A stretch of DNA of 64,000 bases from Rufibacter hautae. Its GTDB lineage: Bacteria > Bacteroidota > Bacteroidia > Cytophagales > Hymenobacteraceae. Shown here piece after piece: positions 59,917 to 64,000 of this stretch. Position numbers and translations under genes: made by a program. The stretch spans positions 1,240,001 through 1,304,000 of the forward strand of contig NZ_VKKY01000002.1 in assembly GCF_008271695.1 (NCBI RefSeq). The letters are read 5' to 3'. The notes under the pieces are model-generated. The model ran no database searches. It was not told the DNA's origin and was given only the letters and a program-made list of their open reading frames with translations. The stretch's first letter is position 1. Each line of letters starts with the position of its first letter.

Positions 59917-60912
59917 ATGAAATCTCTCAGAATACTTCTTATTGCCTTCTTCCTGCTGGGTACCTTTTACTCACAGGCACAGTTAAAAGCCTTAGACGCA
60001 GAGCTAACCAACTATACCTACCCTTTTCCGGTGGCGTTTCACCCGGTGAAAGTGCAGCAGCAATCCTTCAAAATGGCCTTTATGGACGTAAAGCCGCAAA
60101 AGCCCAATGGCAAGACGGTGGTGCTGCTGCACGGGAAAAACTTCAACGGCGCCTATTGGGAACAAACCGCCCGTGACCTGTCTAAAAACTGCTACCGGGT
60201 GATCATTCCAGACCAGATCGGGTTTGGGAAATCGTCTAAGCCGCAGAACATCCAGTACTCGTTCCAGATGCTGGCCCAGAACACCAAGGGCTTGCTGGAC
60301 AGCCTGGGGGTAAAGAAAGCCGCGGTGCTGGGCCACTCCATGGGCGGTATGGTGGCTACCCGTTTCGCGCTCATGTTCCCTGATTTCACCGAAAAATTGA
60401 TCTTGGAAAATCCCATCGGGTTAGAAGATTGGAAGCGCTGGGTGCCTTATCAGAGCGTAGAGAAATGGTATGCCGGGGAGCTGAAACAAACCCAGGAAGG
60501 CATCAAGAAATACCAATTGGATAACTACTACGGTGGCCAATGGAAACCCGAGTACGACCAATGGGTGAACCTGCTGGCCGGTTGGACCATCAGCCCAGAC
60601 TACCCCAAGATTGCCTGGAACGCAGCCCTCACCTATGACATGATCTTCACGCAGCCGGTGGTCTATGAGTTTGACCAGTTAAAGATGCCAACCCTGCTGG
60701 TCATCGGGCAGCGCGACCGCACGGCTCTGGGCAAAGCCAACGCGCCGGCTACCGCCCGTGAGAAGTTGGGTAACTATCCTGCGCTGGGAAAAGAAACAGC
60801 GAAGAAAATCCAGAATTCAAAGCTGGTAGAGTTGGACAACGTGGGCCACCTGCCGCATATTGAGGCGTATAACCGGTTCATTCAGCCATTGCTGGCCTTT
60901 TTGAAAGAGTAA
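59917..60912 (+). CDS. exported alpha/beta hydrolase
   Basis: A 331-residue hydrolase with a signal peptide (MKSLRILLIAFFLLGTFYSQ). VVLLHGKNFNGAYW is the oxyanion strand, LGHSMGGMVATRFAL the nucleophile elbow with Ser, IGQRDRTALG the acid, and VELDNVGHLPHIE the catalytic His. The substrate is unknown; epoxide hydrolase or haloalkane dehalogenase relatives are possible. I chose ATG 59917 over GTG 59908, which adds only three residues. A small membrane protein follows 21 bases downstream. Confidence 0.9.
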   Translation: MKSLRILLIAFFLLGTFYSQAQLKALDAELTNYTYPFPVAFHPVKVQQQSFKMAFMDVKPQKPNGKTVVLLHGKNFNGAYWEQTARDLSKNCYRVIIPDQIGFGKSSKPQNIQYSFQMLAQNTKGLLDSLGVKKAAVLGHSMGGMVATRFALMFPDFTEKLILENPIGLEDWKRWVPYQSVEKWYAGELKQTQEGIKKYQLDNYYGGQWKPEYDQWVNLLAGWTISPDYPKIAWNAALTYDMIFTQPVVYEFDQLKMPTLLVIGQRDRTALGKANAPATAREKLGNYPALGKETAKKIQNSKLVELDNVGHLPHIEAYNRFIQPLLAFLKE

Positions 60913-60933
60913 CTCCCTACCTAGTTGCCCCAC

Positions 60934-61185
60934 ATGAAAAGGAGAATGATTCCGGTACTTATACTCATTCTGTTAGGACTTGCCTTCAGGTTATGGCTGG
61001 GCCTGTACCACCACGATGAATTCGCCGAAACGCACTTGTTTTTGAAGCACCGTCCTATTTGGAAGTGGATCTTTTACACACCCTTGGGCCTGAGTGATTT
61101 GACCATGAAAGACCTTTCTCCGGAAGAGCAGGAAGAACAACGGCTGTTTGAGGAGTTTTTCAGTAGCAAAGGATTGAGTAAGTAA
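60934..61185 (+). CDS. small single-pass membrane protein, unknown
   Basis: An 83-residue protein I do not recognise. Residues 3-20 form a hydrophobic helix (MIPVLILILLGLAFRLWLG), followed by YHHDEFAETHLFLKHR and an acidic helix (SPEEQEEQRLFEEFF). It starts 21 bases after the hydrolase stop and so is probably in one transcript with it. ATG 60934 is used instead of an upstream TTG. Confidence 0.65.
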   Translation: MKRRMIPVLILILLGLAFRLWLGLYHHDEFAETHLFLKHRPIWKWIFYTPLGLSDLTMKDLSPEEQEEQRLFEEFFSSKGLSK

Positions 61186-61283
61186 AAGGAAATCCTAAAA
61201 AGAGGCTTCATCTTGAAGAAATGTTAGCAATTTAAGAGCAAACCACCGGCAGATTAGCTACTAAGGCAAAGAACCTCCCCTCA

Positions 61284-61330
61284 CTGTTTAAAGGTTGATT
61301 TTGAGAAAACAGCCTTTAAACAGTTTTTTT
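61284..61330 (+). terminator. terminator made from a dispersed palindrome
   Basis: Eleven-bp perfect arms (61284-61294 with 61313-61323), the inner TTGATTTTGAGAAAACAG of the dispersed type, then eight T's. Confidence 0.75.
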
Positions 61331-61385
61331 TTGCCTGTATTAAACCAAGTCCTTTGGTAATGGTCTAAATCCAAACTATGAGGCA

Positions 61386-64000
61386 ATGAGAAAAATACCT
61401 TTACTCTTTTTATTTCTTTTAATCTCTTATCTAGGGTACAGCCAGACTACCTCCGTGAGAGGACAGGCCGTGGGCGGCGGCTCTCCGCTCATTGGGGCCA
61501 CGGTGGCGCTTTTGAATGCGCAGGACTCCTCGGTCTACAAGGGCGCCGCTACCGATGTGGAAGGTCGCTTTGAAATTGCCGGAATCCAGAACGGCCGTTT
61601 CGTGCTGAAGATCTCTTACCTGGGCTTCGGGACGTTATACCGCTCTGTGACGGCCACGGGTGCTCCCATCCAACTGGGCACGCTTACCCTTACCTCCGGC
61701 GCCACTACGCTGCGCGAGGTAGAGGTAGTAGGTCGGGCCGCTACCGTGATCCAAAAACAAGATACCGCCGAGATGAACTCCGCGGCTTTCAAGGTGAACC
61801 GCGATGCTAATGCCGAGAACCTTATCCAGAAAATGCCGGGCATTACCATCCAGAACGGACAGGTGCAGGCCCAGGGAGAGCGGGTGCAGCGCGTGCTGGT
61901 AGACGGTAAAGAATTCTTCGGGGAAGACCCCAGCGCGGTGCTGAAAAACCTACCCGCCGAGGTGATCTCCAAAATCCAGGTGTTTGACCGCCAGAGCGAT
62001 CAGGCGCAGTTTACCGGCTTTAATGACGGAAACGAGCAGAAAACGATCAACATCGTGACCAAGCCTGAGTTCAGGACCGGCCGTTTCGGGCGCATCAGCG
62101 CGGGTGCCGGTACCGACGGGCGCTACAGAATCAGCGGGAACATCAACCAGTTTGAAGGCGACCGCCGCATCTCTATTGTGGGGTTGAGCAACAACGTGAA
62201 CGAGCAGAACTTCTCTTCAGAAGACCTGGTGGGCGTAGCCAGTGCCTCTAGCCGGGGCGGTGGAAACCGCGGTGGAGGTGGTGGTCCCCGTGGCGGTGGT
62301 GGCGGACCAGGCAGCGGAGGCTGGGGCGGCGGTAACAATACCGGCGATTTCCTGGTGAACTCCAATAACGGAATTGCCCGCACCAACGCCATCGGGTTAA
62401 ACTACTTGGACAAATGGGGCAAGAAAGTAGACGTGCAAGGCAGCTACTTCTTCAATCACTCCAACACCGGGGCCAACTACTCCCTCTTCCGCCAGTACGG
62501 CATTGACGGTTCAGACGAAAGCACCTACGGCCAGAACGGCAACTCTGACACTAGGAACATGAACCACCGCGCCAACCTGCGGTTGACGTACAACATTGAC
62601 TCAGCCAACTCCATCATCATCCGTCCGAGACTTAGCTTCCAGAACAACACCGGCACCAGCTTTGACCGGGGCGCTACCCTGGCAGGATCTCCTTTCACCA
62701 GCCTGCTGAACAACTTCGGGTCTGACCTGGACGGGATGAACTTCAACAACAACATCCTGTACCGCCACAGCTTCCCTAAAAGAGGCCGTACCATCAGTTT
62801 GGACGTGACCACGGGTTACAACCAGAACAAGGGCAATAGCGAGTTGTACTCAGAAACGGTGACCGATGAGGATATCCAGATTCAGGACCAGATCTCGGTG
62901 CTGGACAACAAAGGTCTGAACCTGGGCGCCAACCTGAACTACACCGAGCCACTGACCAAAAACACGCAGTTGCAGCTGACCTATACCACCAACTACAGCA
63001 ACTCAGACGGCGACAAGCGCACCTATGAGCGCGCCGAGAACAGCGAAGTGTATGACAACCTGCTGGCCAGCCAATCCAGCACGGTGGAAAACAGAACCAT
63101 GACCCAGGAGTTTGGCACCGGTTGGCGCTACAACACCAAAGATTTCCAGGTGATGCTGAACGGCCGCTACCAGTTCCTGAACATGCAAACCGATCAGTTG
63201 TACCCTACCCCTATCAACCCGGAGTACAATTACCACAATGTGTTGCCGTTTGCCATGGTGCGTTACAACTTCAACCAGGACCGTAACATCAGGATTTTCT
63301 ACAACGGCCGCTCCCAGACACCTAACGTAGAGCAGCTGCAGAGCGCCATTGACAAGTCTAATTCCTTGATCTGGAACCAGGGTAACCCAGGCTTGGGCCA
63401 GGCTTTTAACCATAACTTCAACATGCGGTACTCGTCTGCCAACCCAGGCCGGTCTTCTTCTTTCTTCTTTGTGCTGGGTGGCTCAAAAGCCCAAAACTAC
63501 ATTGGCAGACAGACCATCACTGCCAGAAGAGGTGAAGTGGTTGTTTCTCCCGGCGATACCCTGAGAGGAAACCAGCAACTGAACAGACCCGTGAACCTGG
63601 ACGGCCAGTACTCTTTGCGGTCCTTCCTGACGTATGGTCTGCCCCTGCCGTTCATCAAGTCTAACCTGAACCTGAACCTAAACGCCACCTATAACCAAAC
63701 TCCGGGTTTGATTGATAACGCGGAAAACAACACCACAACGGCCAACGTGGGTGGCGGCGTGGTCATCAGTTCTAACATCAGTGAAAACTTTGACTTCCTG
63801 ATCTCCACCAACGCTACCTACAACGAGGCCACTTACTCTTTGCGTAAGGAGCAGAACAACAACTACTACAACCAGAGCAGCCAATTCAGACTGAACTGGA
63901 TTCTGTGGAAAGGCCTGACCCTGACTTCTGAGCTGAACCACCAGTACAACGGCGGTCTTTCTGAAGAGATTGACCCTACTTTCTTGCTCTGGAACGGCAG
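61386..64000 (+). CDS. outer membrane beta-barrel protein (TonB receptor-like), 3' end cut
   Basis: The frame from ATG 61386 stays open to the window end, giving 871 codons. The signal peptide (MRKIPLLFLFLLISYLGYSQ) is followed by a carboxypeptidase-regulatory-like domain (VRGQAVGGGSPLIGATVALL), a plug (ENLIQKMPGITIQNG, VDGKEFFGEDPSAVLKNLPAEVI) and barrel strands. It is a relative of the barrel at 54682-57450, sharing VDGKEFFG and LPA blocks. Residues about 288-318 are a glycine-rich insert (RGGGNRGGGGGPRGGGGG), probably a surface loop. No GLPGLI gene is next to it on this side. Confidence 0.9.
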   Translation, partial: MRKIPLLFLFLLISYLGYSQTTSVRGQAVGGGSPLIGATVALLNAQDSSVYKGAATDVEGRFEIAGIQNGRFVLKISYLGFGTLYRSVTATGAPIQLGTLTLTSGATTLREVEVVGRAATVIQKQDTAEMNSAAFKVNRDANAENLIQKMPGITIQNGQVQAQGERVQRVLVDGKEFFGEDPSAVLKNLPAEVISKIQVFDRQSDQAQFTGFNDGNEQKTINIVTKPEFRTGRFGRISAGAGTDGRYRISGNINQFEGDRRISIVGLSNNVNEQNFSSEDLVGVASASSRGGGNRGGGGGPRGGGGGPGSGGWGGGNNTGDFLVNSNNGIARTNAIGLNYLDKWGKKVDVQGSYFFNHSNTGANYSLFRQYGIDGSDESTYGQNGNSDTRNMNHRANLRLTYNIDSANSIIIRPRLSFQNNTGTSFDRGATLAGSPFTSLLNNFGSDLDGMNFNNNILYRHSFPKRGRTISLDVTTGYNQNKGNSELYSETVTDEDIQIQDQISVLDNKGLNLGANLNYTEPLTKNTQLQLTYTTNYSNSDGDKRTYERAENSEVYDNLLASQSSTVENRTMTQEFGTGWRYNTKDFQVMLNGRYQFLNMQTDQLYPTPINPEYNYHNVLPFAMVRYNFNQDRNIRIFYNGRSQTPNVEQLQSAIDKSNSLIWNQGNPGLGQAFNHNFNMRYSSANPGRSSSFFFVLGGSKAQNYIGRQTITARRGEVVVSPGDTLRGNQQLNRPVNLDGQYSLRSFLTYGLPLPFIKSNLNLNLNATYNQTPGLIDNAENNTTTANVGGGVVISSNISENFDFLISTNATYNEATYSLRKEQNNNYYNQSSQFRLNWILWKGLTLTSELNHQYNGGLSEEIDPTFLLWNG

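Noticed and set aside
1-64000. tRNA genes, CRISPR arrays, insertion sequences, phage genes, riboswitches of known class
   Set aside because: I looked for cloverleaf ends, regular repeat-spacer patterns, transposase or integrase motifs and common riboswitch cores and saw none that could be supported.

Overview
The window looks like a chromosomal segment of a Bacteroidota bacterium of the order Cytophagales, most like the Hymenobacteraceae (Rufibacter/Pontibacter-type). The evidence is a type IX secretion C-terminal sorting domain on a GH16 glycanase, three SusC-like/OMP_b-brl TonB-type barrels, a GLPGLI protein, DUF3276 (PUR-type), DUF1835, DUF2027-Smr and DUF2279 proteins, promoters of the Bacteroidota TTG-N19/20-TAnnTTTG type, and almost no Shine-Dalgarno sequences. 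The genus is an inference. I see no tRNA, rRNA, CRISPR, phage or insertion sequence; it reads as ordinary core chromosome with unusually informative intergenic DNA.

Layout. 1-7.6 kb: a cut alpha/beta hydrolase, an unknown membrane protein, an mvaB-lutA pair, DNA glycosylases (AlkA-like, Fpg/Nei-like), a DUF58 protein, an rlpA-like pseudogene, a PUR-type nucleic-acid-binding protein and an aldo/keto reductase. 7.8-24 kb: a giant tricorn-type protease, YchF, an OmpA/TSP3 protein, a DinB-like protein, a DPP III lipoprotein, a membrane glycosyltransferase-like protein, an Mpo1-like protein, then a three-gene cluster (Cys-motif secreted protein, TonB receptor, Asp-box lipoprotein with a CQCC motif) that may handle a metal. 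24-29 kb: a ybbP-ybbA ABC exporter divergent from a TesA-like esterase, and a YciI-family gene broken by one stop codon. 29-38.6 kb, minus strand: the tryptophan operon trpE-G-D-C-F-B-A followed by a DAHP synthase, and downstream an aromatic amino acid hydroxylase homologue whose iron ligands are all glutamine. 38.7-46.2 kb: miscellaneous genes plus RNase P RNA. 46.4-49.8 kb: pheA, an aminotransferase and a DAHP synthase/chorismate mutase, overlapping by ATGA. 50-64 kb: GH16 enzyme, PhyH, DUF1835, outer-membrane barrels, a sorbosone-dehydrogenase-like lipoprotein and another hydrolase.

The most striking content is regulatory. The trp operon is preceded by two tandem attenuators, each with its own short ORF rich in Trp codons (WW and WWW, both followed by H-x-R), a terminator hairpin and a complementary antiterminator strand. 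The pheA operon has a separate attenuator with a Phe/Tyr-rich leader peptide. A third terminator with a 12-nt complementary upstream strand sits just before the hydroxylase-like pseudoenzyme. Aromatic amino acid synthesis here therefore seems to be controlled by transcription attenuation at several points. The second signal is a family of about 35-40 nt imperfect palindromes (roughly GTTTTAGGCCTGTTTT, short loop, and its complement) present in about twenty intergenic gaps, sometimes fused to terminators. A 121-nt four-stem inverted-repeat element between two convergent genes is a further unexplained structure.
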